Shown here piece by piece: positions 33,904 through 41,329 of a stretch of DNA of 64,000 nucleotides (position 1 is the stretch's first letter; each line of letters opens with the position of its first letter). Source of the DNA: JANQPA01 sp964548175 (GTDB lineage Bacteria > Bacteroidota > Bacteroidia > Chitinophagales > Saprospiraceae); NCBI GenBank assembly GCA_964548175.1, contig CAZJQS010000005.1, forward strand, positions 1 through 64,000, read 5' to 3'. The notes under the pieces were generated by a model. The model saw nothing but the letters and a program-made list of their open reading frames with translations. It made no database searches and was not told the DNA's origin. The position numbers and the translations under genes are program-made.

Positions 33904-34803
33904 ATGATGAGCGCTCTCAAAGACAGATACGTAAATCCTTTAACCGACTTTGGGTTCAAAAAACTTTTTGGAACGGAGCCCAACAAAATCCTTCTTATTG
34001 ATTTTTTGAATCAAATCCTTCCGGAGGAACATAAAATCAAAGAATTAACTTATTCCAGAAATGAACAAATGGGGCTGAACGAATTAGATCGAAAAGCCAT
34101 ATTTGATCTTTATTGTATTGCAGAATCCGGGGAGCGCTTTATCGTTGAAATACAAAAAGCCAAACAAAACTTTTTTAAAGACAGGAGCATTTATTACGCT
34201 TCCTTTCCTATTCAGGAGCAGGCGAAAAAGGGTATCTGGAATTATCAATTAGCTCCCGTGTATATGGTTGGTATCCTCGACTTTATTTTCGATGACCACA
34301 AAAATGAGAAGGAACTGCTTCATGTAGTGGAATTAAAAAATCAGCGGTGTGAGGTCTTTTATAAAAAATTGAAATTCATCTACATCGAGTTGCCCAAATT
34401 CAAAAAAACGGAAGCTGAGCTTGAGGCTCATTTCGATAAATGGTTGTATGTATTCCGGCATTTATCTGAACTCCAGAAGAGACCTGCAATGCTCCAGGAG
34501 AGAATTTTTAAAAAATTATTTGAAGCAGCCGAAATTGCCAAATTCTCCCCAGTTGAAAGAGAAGCCTATGAAGAGAGTTTAAAGTACTTCAGGGATCTGA
34601 ATAATGTTGTCGATACTTCCAGGCAGGAAGGAAGAAAAGAAGGAAGAAAAAAAGGGAGAGAAGAAGGGAGAAAAGAAGGCCTGGCTGAAGGGATAACAAA
34701 AGGTAAGTTGGCCATCGCCAGAGCTATGAAAAAAAATGGCGAAACCACTGAAAAAATCATCGAATATACAGGCCTGTCCAGAGAGGATATTGAAAAGCTC
34801 TAA
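33904..34803 (+). CDS. Rpn family PD-(D/E)XK nuclease/putative transposase
   Basis: 299 residues beginning MMSALKDRYVNPLTDFGFKKLFG, the classic start of this family. The PD-(D/E)XK nuclease core is visible as DRKAIFDLYC and RFIVEIQKA (catalytic Asp and Glu-x-Gln). Near the C-terminus is a low-complexity charged repeat, EGRKEGRKKGREEGRKEG, as is common in these proteins. The Rpn group includes recombination-promoting nucleases and anti-phage toxin-like proteins; many were annotated as transposases but lack insertion sequence ends. None are seen here. Its stop is 9 bases from the convergent tonB stop. Confidence 0.9.
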   Translation: MMSALKDRYVNPLTDFGFKKLFGTEPNKILLIDFLNQILPEEHKIKELTYSRNEQMGLNELDRKAIFDLYCIAESGERFIVEIQKAKQNFFKDRSIYYASFPIQEQAKKGIWNYQLAPVYMVGILDFIFDDHKNEKELLHVVELKNQRCEVFYKKLKFIYIELPKFKKTEAELEAHFDKWLYVFRHLSELQKRPAMLQERIFKKLFEAAEIAKFSPVEREAYEESLKYFRDLNNVVDTSRQEGRKEGRKKGREEGRKEGLAEGITKGKLAIARAMKKNGETTEKIIEYTGLSREDIEKL

Positions 34804-34812
34804 GTTTATCAA

Positions 34813-35745
34813 CTACTGTTCCTGGATCAGCTTAAATCGAATAGGAAGTGCTACTCCAACTCTGACTTTTTTGCCATTTTGAATACCTGGTTCCCATTTA
34901 GGCATTGAGTGGACCACTCGAATGGCTTCTTTTTCACATCCCCCTCCAAGCCCGCGCAGAACCAGAACGTCAGATATAGATCCGTCAGCTTCGATGATCA
35001 GCTTGAGCACAACAGTTCCCTGGATGCCATTTTCTCTGGCGATTTGAGGGTATTCTAAGTTTTCTCCGACAAACCGGATAAGTGCTTCTTCACCACCCGG
35101 AAACTTCGGTGGTATTTCCACAATATCATACACCTGCTTTTTTTTAGGAGGTGGCGGTGGTGGCGGAAGCACCTCTTCGACCACAGGCGCCGGTTTTTCT
35201 TTTTTTTCTTCTTTTATAGTATTAGTTGGATCGATGTCTATTTCGATAATGGCTTCTTCATATTCTTTAAGATCAACAGCTCCCAGGGTGTCGCCTTCTT
35301 CCGTTTTCTTTCCCGGATTGACGAGCTTCAGCTCTTCTTGAGTAGGAATGATCTCTTCGTCGACTACCTCTTCATCAGGTTTGACTATCGGAGGCAGAAA
35401 CTTCTTGGACGCTATTTTTCTATGCTTTACGATCTTTGGCGTGGTGGGGGCAACCTCTGGAGGAGGCGCAACCTCTATCGGTGGCGGAGCATCCAGCTGG
35501 GAGTAGCCGATGACCTTGCGGTGTTGCATCTTAATAGTGCCGTCAGTTTCGATTAGAGGTTCCGGCCGGTTGATTATCCAAAAAACCACAAAGGCCCCCA
35601 GAATAAGCAGGCTGCTGATCAGGAAACCAATGGCAGTGTAAACCGGGCTTTTCTTGCGCAACGTATACGCCCCGTACGCTTTGTTCTTGGATTCAAAAAC
35701 AAGATCGAGATAAGACCTTTCAGATGACGTATATGGTTTAGCCAC
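34813..35745 (-). CDS. tonB: Energy transducer TonB
   Basis: 310 residues. An N-terminal cytosolic piece (SERSYLDLVFESKNKAYGAY, typical of Bacteroidota TonB), one membrane helix at about 37-57, a proline-rich periplasmic linker (PPPPIEV, PPPPPPPKKK) and a C-terminal TonB domain from about 215 (PPKFPGGEEALIRFV, QGTVVLKLIIEADGSISDV). It transmits proton-motive force to outer-membrane receptors such as the SusC at 60690. It is the last gene of exbB-exbD-exbD-tonB on the minus strand, 24 bases after the second exbD. Confidence 0.95.
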   Translation of the reverse strand: MAKPYTSSERSYLDLVFESKNKAYGAYTLRKKSPVYTAIGFLISSLLILGAFVVFWIINRPEPLIETDGTIKMQHRKVIGYSQLDAPPPIEVAPPPEVAPTTPKIVKHRKIASKKFLPPIVKPDEEVVDEEIIPTQEELKLVNPGKKTEEGDTLGAVDLKEYEEAIIEIDIDPTNTIKEEKKEKPAPVVEEVLPPPPPPPKKKQVYDIVEIPPKFPGGEEALIRFVGENLEYPQIARENGIQGTVVLKLIIEADGSISDVLVLRGLGGGCEKEAIRVVHSMPKWEPGIQNGKKVRVGVALPIRFKLIQEQ

Positions 35746-35769
35746 GTTGATCCGGTTTTTAATTAACGA

Positions 35770-36294
35770 TCATTCTGCATCTATAAGCGCCAAATCAGCC
35801 TCGGTAACATCCGCAATGGCGTATCGCTCTATACCAACGATGTTGATCTCGTCGAGTAGGTCAATTAAATTTTCGTACCTGGAATCTTTCATCGGCTTGA
35901 TGAGCACCACCAAATCCGGTATGTTCCTATAAGCTTCTTCCAATATCTTACGAAGCCTTTCAGCATCCAGCTGAATTTGATGGACTTCCGGATCAGAAAT
36001 GCCCACAAACCAATGAATTCGATCTTCTGCGTCCAGTAACACCGTCAGCGCCTGCGATTCTTTGATGGCCTGCTCTTGTTCGACATCTTCTCTTTCCGGT
36101 AAAACCGGCATGACCAGTTCCATGACCTGAGACTTACTAAAGGTAGTTGCGAGCATGAAAAATGTCAGCAAAAGAAAGGCCAGGTCAACCATGGGGTTCA
36201 TGTCCACCTCAATGTTGATCTTTTTTGACCGGCGATCCCTTTTGGGTTTTTCCTGTGGCCAGGTGGCCTTTTCTTTCTTTCCTTCCATATTCAC
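35770..36294 (-). CDS. exbD: Biopolymer transport protein ExbD (second)
   Basis: 174 residues with the ExbD start MNPMVDLAFLLLTFFMLATTF: one membrane helix with the conserved proton-path Asp, then a periplasmic domain. It shares the PM.D(L/M)AFLL core with the neighbouring ExbD but differs in the periplasmic part (VLVLIKPMKDSRYENLIDLL). Its start overlaps the upstream exbD stop by 4 bases. Paired ExbD genes are common in Bacteroidota TonB systems and probably form a heteromeric ExbB-ExbD stator. Confidence 0.93.
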   Translation of the reverse strand: MNMEGKKEKATWPQEKPKRDRRSKKINIEVDMNPMVDLAFLLLTFFMLATTFSKSQVMELVMPVLPEREDVEQEQAIKESQALTVLLDAEDRIHWFVGISDPEVHQIQLDAERLRKILEEAYRNIPDLVVLIKPMKDSRYENLIDLLDEINIVGIERYAIADVTEADLALIDAE

Positions 36295-36887
36295 TCGGCT
36301 TTTTCCAGTTCGGTCATCAGATTAAAACGGTAGATCTTGCTGTTCAGTAGCGTCTGGATCACGCGATCCACCCGCGGATAGGGCGTGTCCTTATCTGCAT
36401 TAATAGCAATCCGGGCCCTGGGATTGGCTACGCGCGATAAGATGACCCAATTGGTCAGCTCATTTCGCGCCGTATCGCATGGAATGCCCGGTTGGTCTAT
36501 TTCTTCGCGTTCCTGGGGGCGGAGGGCCAAAAAATCGTCCAGTTGTTCCACCGGCATGCCTATACTGGACAGCAGCGCAAATTCATCCTGCGCTCTCTGA
36601 GAAAAATCTATACCATATTGCTCGCCCATTAATCGTAAGAGTTTTTTTCGCGCGAATTTTCCATCAATGGTGAAAAATACTCGCCCTTCCTCACCCACCG
36701 TTATCATCACTACATTCGTTTCGGGAACTTTCAACTGACTCTGTGAATGTACTTTGTCAATAATAATGGGTTCGGCTGTTTTGAACGTCGTCGTGAGCAT
36801 AAAAAAGCTGACCAGCAGAAAGGCCATATCGACCATAGGATTCATGTCCAGCTTCGGCGTTTTAATATGGATCTTCGATTTGGTCAT
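36291..36887 (-). CDS. exbD: Biopolymer transport protein ExbD (first)
   Basis: 198 residues beginning with a basic stretch (KSKIHIKTPKLD), then MNPMVDMAFLLVSFFMLTTTF, the ExbD membrane helix. The periplasmic domain (VVMITVGEEGRVFFTIDGK, then ARIAINADKDTPYPRVDRVI) matches the longer Bacteroidota ExbD type. It sits 2 bases after exbB and overlaps the next exbD by 4 bases. Confidence 0.93.
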   Translation of the reverse strand: MTKSKIHIKTPKLDMNPMVDMAFLLVSFFMLTTTFKTAEPIIIDKVHSQSQLKVPETNVVMITVGEEGRVFFTIDGKFARKKLLRLMGEQYGIDFSQRAQDEFALLSSIGMPVEQLDDFLALRPQEREEIDQPGIPCDTARNELTNWVILSRVANPRARIAINADKDTPYPRVDRVIQTLLNSKIYRFNLMTELEKAE

Positions 36888-36889
36888 AA

Positions 36890-37717
36890 CTAAACCTGCA
36901 CTTTTTCTCCCAGGATTTTCCGTTTGAAATTATTCATGATGGTAAAAACGGCTTCATCAATGGCATATACGATCTTGTCGATCCGGTTCGTGAAATAATT
37001 GAAAAAAACGATGGCTACAGCTGATGTGCTGATCCCCAGAGCCGTGGTCACCAAAGCCTGAGAAATTCCACCTGCCAATCCGATCGCATCGGGTGAGCCG
37101 ACCCGGGCCAGCGCCGAGAAGGCCTTGATCATACCGGTGACCGTACCCAGCAGGCCGATCAGGGTCGAAATGGAAGCCAGGGTCGAAATGATGATCATGT
37201 TTCTGTTCAGCTGCGGGAGTTCCAGCTGAGTGGCTTCCTCAAAGTCGCGCTCAATGGCAGCCAGCTTTTGATCGTTTTCCAAAGAAGGTTCTTTTTCCAC
37301 CAGATGGAAAGTGTCAATACCGTTTTTTACAACATTCGCCAGCGCTCCTTTCTGCTGATCGCAAGACTGGAGGAGGTCGGCATAGTTTTCTTGACCTATC
37401 AGTCGTTTTATCTCGCGTACAAAACGCTCGTTACGTACTCTTCCGCCGGCCTGCCCAATACTGAAAAAGCGCTCCACGATGAAGGTGATCAGGATAATCT
37501 GAAAACTGATCAGTAAGATCACAATCGGGCCCCCCTTGTAAATCACTCCTAAATAGTTGTTCTTCAACGGCTCATTGGCAGGGTTCTCGCCTACAAAATT
37601 GATGGGGTCGCCAAGAATTTCTGTATATATGAAATAGGCAATGATCAGCGAAAGCGGTATTACGATCAGGACCAAGATATTACTAAGGTATTCTCCTGTT
37701 TTTTTTACGGTAACCAT
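36890..37717 (-). CDS. exbB: MotA/TolQ/ExbB proton channel protein
   Basis: 275 residues with three membrane helices: about 17-32, 66-82 and a pair near 175-240. The conserved block TLASISTLIGLLGTVTGMIKAF is the TolQ/ExbB signature. It forms the pentameric stator that, with the ExbDs, energises TonB. It is the first gene of the operon; upstream (37718-37860) lies a short gap, then a family B repeat. Confidence 0.95.
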   Translation of the reverse strand: MVTVKKTGEYLSNILVLIVIPLSLIIAYFIYTEILGDPINFVGENPANEPLKNNYLGVIYKGGPIVILLISFQIILITFIVERFFSIGQAGGRVRNERFVREIKRLIGQENYADLLQSCDQQKGALANVVKNGIDTFHLVEKEPSLENDQKLAAIERDFEEATQLELPQLNRNMIIISTLASISTLIGLLGTVTGMIKAFSALARVGSPDAIGLAGGISQALVTTALGISTSAVAIVFFNYFTNRIDKIVYAIDEAVFTIMNNFKRKILGEKVQV

Positions 37718-38037
37718 GGCTCTTTGATTAAATTAATATATCCGTGAATGCGGTAACCACACAAGACATCCACCTTGCTCAATTTAATCTTCCACTATGG
37801 ATAAAGAAATGAGAATTGTCATTTTTTATCAGCTAACCTAAGTTGCATCGCAACTTAGGTGTAGATGGTAAATGGTAGAAAATAGAAAGATTTCTGCCTG
37901 AAATGGACAAATAGATACCTTTTTAGGTTGTATTTCTTTCTACCTAATACCTTCTACCTTCTACTAAAGTTGCTTCGCAACTTGAATGAGCTATACAAAA
38001 AGAGCGACTGACTTTTTGCACCGTCTCAAAAAGTTAA
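37718..38037. other. Intergenic region filled largely by a family B repeat
   Basis: No supported gene; a 64-codon frame from 37986 runs over the repeat edge and the next promoter. The family B copy takes 37837-37987. Confidence 0.5.
37837..37987. repeat. Interspersed repeat, family B copy 2
   Basis: Starts with the palindrome CCTAAGTTGC-ATC-GCAACTTAGG and continues GTAGATGGTAAATGGTAGA to AAAGTTGCTTCGCAACTTGAAT. Over about 125 bases it differs from copy 1 (25045-25171) at only about ten positions. It has a hairpin of the same AAGTTGC/GCAACTT type at both ends, which copy 1 has only at the right. Confidence 0.85.
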
Positions 38038-38055
38038 AATCACCCACTTGGGTGA

Positions 38056-38085
38056 TTGAAGGAAGAGGGCAGGCCCTTAATTTTG
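38056..38085 (+). promoter_or_regulatory. Promoter of the small secreted protein gene
   Basis: TTG at 38056-38058, a 19-base spacer, and TAATTTTG at 38078-38085 fit the Bacteroidota -33/-7 pattern. An 8-bp inverted repeat (AATCACCC-ACTT-GGGTGATT, 38038-38057) abuts the -33 box and could be an operator. The ATG is 34 bases downstream. Confidence 0.5.
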
Positions 38086-38118
38086 AATTATTAATTAACC
38101 TAAAAAATCATTACAAAG

Positions 38119-38508
38119 ATGAAACTATTTCTGGCTATTATCCTTGCCTTCTGCTCTTTCCTGCCCGCAGAGAACTTTAACGCTACTTTGGCTGATTCTG
38201 AGAACACAAATACGGAGAACGCCGTCATTGAAGCTGAAGCACCCAAGACAACAAGAGCTTGCTGGGTAATTTTCGGCAGCGAAGTTATTTGCCTGGTAGT
38301 GGAAACCAGCATCATCAGAGAGGATATTGACGTGAACGTTATGTTCGAGTCTTCCGGGAAGTTCATGACCATGCAGTTCCCAAGCAAAGTAAGCGGTTCA
38401 TTAATGGTTGCAGAAACGCTGAAAATGGACCTTTGCGGCACTACCAAGACCATCAGCAAAGGAACCAAGATCAATGTTCGCAACGGAAATGCGAGAATAT
38501 CCTTGTAA
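38119..38508 (+). CDS. Small secreted protein of unknown function
   Basis: 129 residues with a signal peptide (MKLFLAIILAFCSFLPAENF). The mature part is beta-rich, with three cysteines (TRACWVIF, EVICLVVE, KMDLCGTT). No family was recognised. It has a plausible promoter, an operator-like repeat and a strong terminator, so it is probably a real single-gene unit. Confidence 0.7.
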   Translation: MKLFLAIILAFCSFLPAENFNATLADSENTNTENAVIEAEAPKTTRACWVIFGSEVICLVVETSIIREDIDVNVMFESSGKFMTMQFPSKVSGSLMVAETLKMDLCGTTKTISKGTKINVRNGNARISL

Positions 38509-38548
38509 GACTGGTGTTCTCAACACCGGAATAGCAATCTGAAAAAGG

Positions 38549-38590
38549 GCCCTTCACCTTGCGCTCATAACGCAAGGTGAAGGGCTTCCT
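38549..38590 (+). terminator. Terminator of the small secreted protein gene
   Basis: A perfect 15-bp stem GCCCTTCACCTTGCG / CGCAAGGTGAAGGGC with a 7-base loop. It is followed by TTCCTGCTTT, so the T tract is weak. Confidence 0.75.
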
Positions 38591-38756
38591 GCTTTAAAAG
38601 GGCTTCGTGAGCACTCACCTTTGGTTGTTTTCGGCTTCAAAAGTAGACTCTAAACAATCCCTGAAAGTAAACAACATTATCCGCTCCAGAACCATTATTT
38701 ATATGGACGTCGTTTAACCGGAAAAATGAAAAGGGTCAAAATAACTGAATAAGCAA

Positions 38757-39407
38757 ATGAAAGAACCTCCATCTCCCTATGCCTCTTATTACGCCCCGGG
38801 CGAGGAGCGCTTCAATGTGCTCTCTCATGGCTTGGGATTCCTACTGAGTATCATTGCCCTGGTCCTTTTAGTCATGCGAGGTATTCAAAATGGCGATTTC
38901 TGGCGCCTGACCGGCTTTTCGGTCTTTGGTTTGAGCCTGATGATCTTGTACGCGGCTTCTACCTTATACCACAGCTCCAAAGGAGAGAACAGAAGGAGAC
39001 AGCTGAAAATCGTGGATCACGCGGCGATCTATCTGCTCATTGCAGGCACCTACACGCCCTTTTCATTGATTACCCTGCCTCCTGGTATCGGCAATCTTAT
39101 ATTCGTCATCATCTGGGGATTTGCACTGACCGGCATCGTCCTCAAGCTTTTCTTTACAGGAAAATATGACCTGCTTTCTACCATAATGTACGTTTTTATG
39201 GGCTGGATCATCATTTTTGCTATTAAGCCTTTAATGGCTAATTTATCTTTTGGAGGATTAATGTGGCTGTTTGCTGGCGGCATCTCTTATACCGTCGGAG
39301 CAGTCTTCTACAGCTGGCACCAACTCCGGTACAACCATGGTATCTTCCATGTGTTCGTCCTGGCCGGGAGCTTCTGCCACTTTATGGCTGTTTTTTTATT
39401 TGTTTAA
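38757..39407 (+). CDS. Hemolysin III (PAQR/YqfA) family membrane protein
   Basis: 216 residues with seven membrane helices. The family's His and Asp/Ser residues are in NVLSHGLGF, STLYHS and the C-terminal HQLRYNHGIFHVFVLAGSFCH. Related proteins are the eukaryotic adiponectin/progestin receptors (predicted zinc-dependent hydrolases) and bacterial TrhA/YqfA, implicated in membrane energetics. Real hemolytic function is unlikely. It is single, with a long hairpin at 39426. Confidence 0.92.
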   Translation: MKEPPSPYASYYAPGEERFNVLSHGLGFLLSIIALVLLVMRGIQNGDFWRLTGFSVFGLSLMILYAASTLYHSSKGENRRRQLKIVDHAAIYLLIAGTYTPFSLITLPPGIGNLIFVIIWGFALTGIVLKLFFTGKYDLLSTIMYVFMGWIIIFAIKPLMANLSFGGLMWLFAGGISYTVGAVFYSWHQLRYNHGIFHVFVLAGSFCHFMAVFLFV

Positions 39408-39425
39408 GTAAGTGAGCAAGTTTAC

Positions 39426-39466
39426 CTATAAAACATACACCGCCGCCGGCGGTGTATGTTTTATAG
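39426..39466. terminator. Long perfect hairpin after the hemolysin III gene
   Basis: A 19-bp perfect stem (arms 39426-39444 and 39448-39466; CTATAAAACATACACCGCC and its complement) with loop GCC. The A- and T-rich outer parts make it usable as a bidirectional terminator, though no T run follows. Confidence 0.6.
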
Positions 39467-39612
39467 TATAACTTTCTCCAGTCCGCAGGGGATAGTTATA
39501 TTTAAAATGGTTAGCTTACTTAATTTTGTCCAGGCGTTTATAAATTTAGCCAATCTATACTGGAAAGGGATCAACAACCAATCCCGCTTCCAGCGAGACA
39601 GGCTATCCGACA

Positions 39613-41145
39613 TCAATTAAGATTCTGCGTCAGCACGGCCAGACACATCTCTATGCCTTGTAGAAAGTTCCCCAGCCTCAGGTTCTCATTCGGCGCATGA
39701 ATGCTGTTATCGGGATTGGGAATGCGAACGGATACCGCCGGAACACCAAGGGTCGAAATAAACGGCGCAATGGGTTGCGAACCACCGGTTGTAGCCATCC
39801 TGACATAGTCTCTTCCATAGATCCGCTCCATAGCACTGCCCAGCCATTCACCGATATCTGAATCGAGATCAGTGCGAAAAGGCTTGGAACCGATCCGGTA
39901 AGTCATGCTGATGAGTTTGGAATACTTCGCTCTTTCTTCTTCCGTCGGTTCCCCATCCACAAAGTGAAACCCCTGGTTTTTAATGTATTTCCTGAGCAGT
40001 TCCACCTGTCGTTCCCCCGGTGATTCCGGCACCAGCCGCATATCGATCTCGGCAATGGCTTTGGAGGGTACAATGGTGCGCACCTCATCACCCACCCAGG
40101 CGGCTCTTAAACCTCTGACATTTAAAGATGGATATTGCAGCGCTTCCTGATAAGTACTGCCCACGCTGTCCGCCTGGGCAATGCCCAAAGAACGCAGGAT
40201 TTCTTCCTGATCTTCGGGGACGTCATTAATAATGGCTCTTTGTTTTTCCGTCAATTGAATGCCATCGTACCATCCGGGGATCAGCACCCGGCCGTCCTCA
40301 TCTTTCATGCCGGCGATCAGTCTGGACAAATGGAAAACAGGGTTGGGAGAAAAATTTCCGTACTGTCCGGAGTGGAGATCTCTTTTGGCCCCGAAAACCG
40401 TCAGCGTAGCGGTCGAAATGCCGCGGGCCCCAAAGCACAAAGTGGGAAGATTAGACAGGTGCCTCGTTCCATCCATGATCAAAAGCATACTGGCATCCAT
40501 CAGGTCCCGATATTTTTCAACGGCGCCGGGTAAAGAAGGGGAACCCATCTCTTCCTGGAAGTCACAGATCACTTTTATATTAAAGTCCGGCCGGATATTT
40601 TTTTCCTTTAAAATGCTTAAAGCTGTAATGAAAGCCATGGCCGGTCCTTTAGAATCGGAAGCTGAGCGCGCAAAAATGCGCCAGTCCGGATCATAGTTTT
40701 CATCAAAATGATCCCAGGTGATCATTTTCCATCCTTCTTCCGTTTTTTGCTTCAAAACAGGCCAAAATGGATTTTCCTGATCCCAGGCCGCCGTATCTAC
40801 CGGTTGTCCGTCTATCTGAAGATAAAAAAGCAGGCTTGCGCCATCCTCTTTGTAAATTTTTTCCGCAAAAACCTGGGGGGCACCCTCCGTTTCTAATAAA
40901 TGAGTGGTAAAACCCAGGTTCCGGAAGGTATTTGTACACCAATCGGCATGGCTTTGAATGTGTTCGGGAAAATGGCCGTCGTTCGGCATTTTTAGAAAAT
41001 CGCTCAAATTCAAAACAGCCGGCAGGAAGTAATCCTTGGAGGCCTGTTGGATCTCTTCCTTGCTCATTTTTTGCGCCCTCATTTTCTGGGGGGACAGGGT
41101 CAGCCCTAATAAACTAATGGCGAGGAAAACAAGAATTTTTCTCAT
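39613..41145 (-). CDS. Secreted M20 family metallopeptidase (dipeptidase-like) with altered first metal ligand
   Basis: 510 residues with a signal peptide ending near MRAQ. The M20 layout is clear: metal-binding region 1 (FYLQIDGQPVDTAAWDQENP), the bridging Asp in SASDSKGP, the catalytic pair in DFQEEMGSP, ILLIMDG-type Asp, the dimerisation-domain His in LHSGQYG, and a final His in IHAPNENL. In region 1 the usual G-H-x-D-x-Q-P is instead L-Q-I-D-G-Q-P, so the first zinc ligand His is Gln. It may be a subfamily with a different metal arrangement. It diverges from the tricarballylate dehydrogenase. Confidence 0.88.
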   Translation of the reverse strand: MRKILVFLAISLLGLTLSPQKMRAQKMSKEEIQQASKDYFLPAVLNLSDFLKMPNDGHFPEHIQSHADWCTNTFRNLGFTTHLLETEGAPQVFAEKIYKEDGASLLFYLQIDGQPVDTAAWDQENPFWPVLKQKTEEGWKMITWDHFDENYDPDWRIFARSASDSKGPAMAFITALSILKEKNIRPDFNIKVICDFQEEMGSPSLPGAVEKYRDLMDASMLLIMDGTRHLSNLPTLCFGARGISTATLTVFGAKRDLHSGQYGNFSPNPVFHLSRLIAGMKDEDGRVLIPGWYDGIQLTEKQRAIINDVPEDQEEILRSLGIAQADSVGSTYQEALQYPSLNVRGLRAAWVGDEVRTIVPSKAIAEIDMRLVPESPGERQVELLRKYIKNQGFHFVDGEPTEEERAKYSKLISMTYRIGSKPFRTDLDSDIGEWLGSAMERIYGRDYVRMATTGGSQPIAPFISTLGVPAVSVRIPNPDNSIHAPNENLRLGNFLQGIEMCLAVLTQNLN

Positions 41146-41170
41146 GATTGTACTTTTTAATACAATGAAG

Positions 41171-41191
41171 ACCCCTGCCTCGCCGGCAGGC
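41171..41191. repeat. GC-rich palindrome
   Basis: CCTGCCTCGCCGGCAGGCAGG is a near-palindrome between divergent genes. A relative with different spacing is at 3539-3561. Short GC palindromes like this are common interspersed sequences in Bacteroidota. Confidence 0.4.
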
Positions 41192-41329
41192 AGGAGTGAA
41201 AATCAGTGTCTAAAGATTATGGCGCTAAATAATCACTCTTTTTTAAACTTTTCTACCAATCTGAAAATTTTATTTTGTACTTATTGCTTTTCCGTCTATT
41301 TTTCTGCCGTGTTAAAACAAAATTACCAA

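Noticed and set aside
33904..34803. Insertion sequence (the gene is often labelled a transposase)
   Set aside because: No terminal inverted repeats or target duplications are visible; it is better called an Rpn-family nuclease.
37986..38180. 64-codon frame starting at the edge of the family B repeat
   Set aside because: It runs across the repeat end, the promoter of the next gene and into its signal peptide in another frame.
41036..41329. 98-residue N-terminal extension of the tricarballylate dehydrogenase-like gene
   Set aside because: It overlaps the start of the divergent peptidase gene and does not resemble the flavoprotein family, which begins just after ATG 41330.
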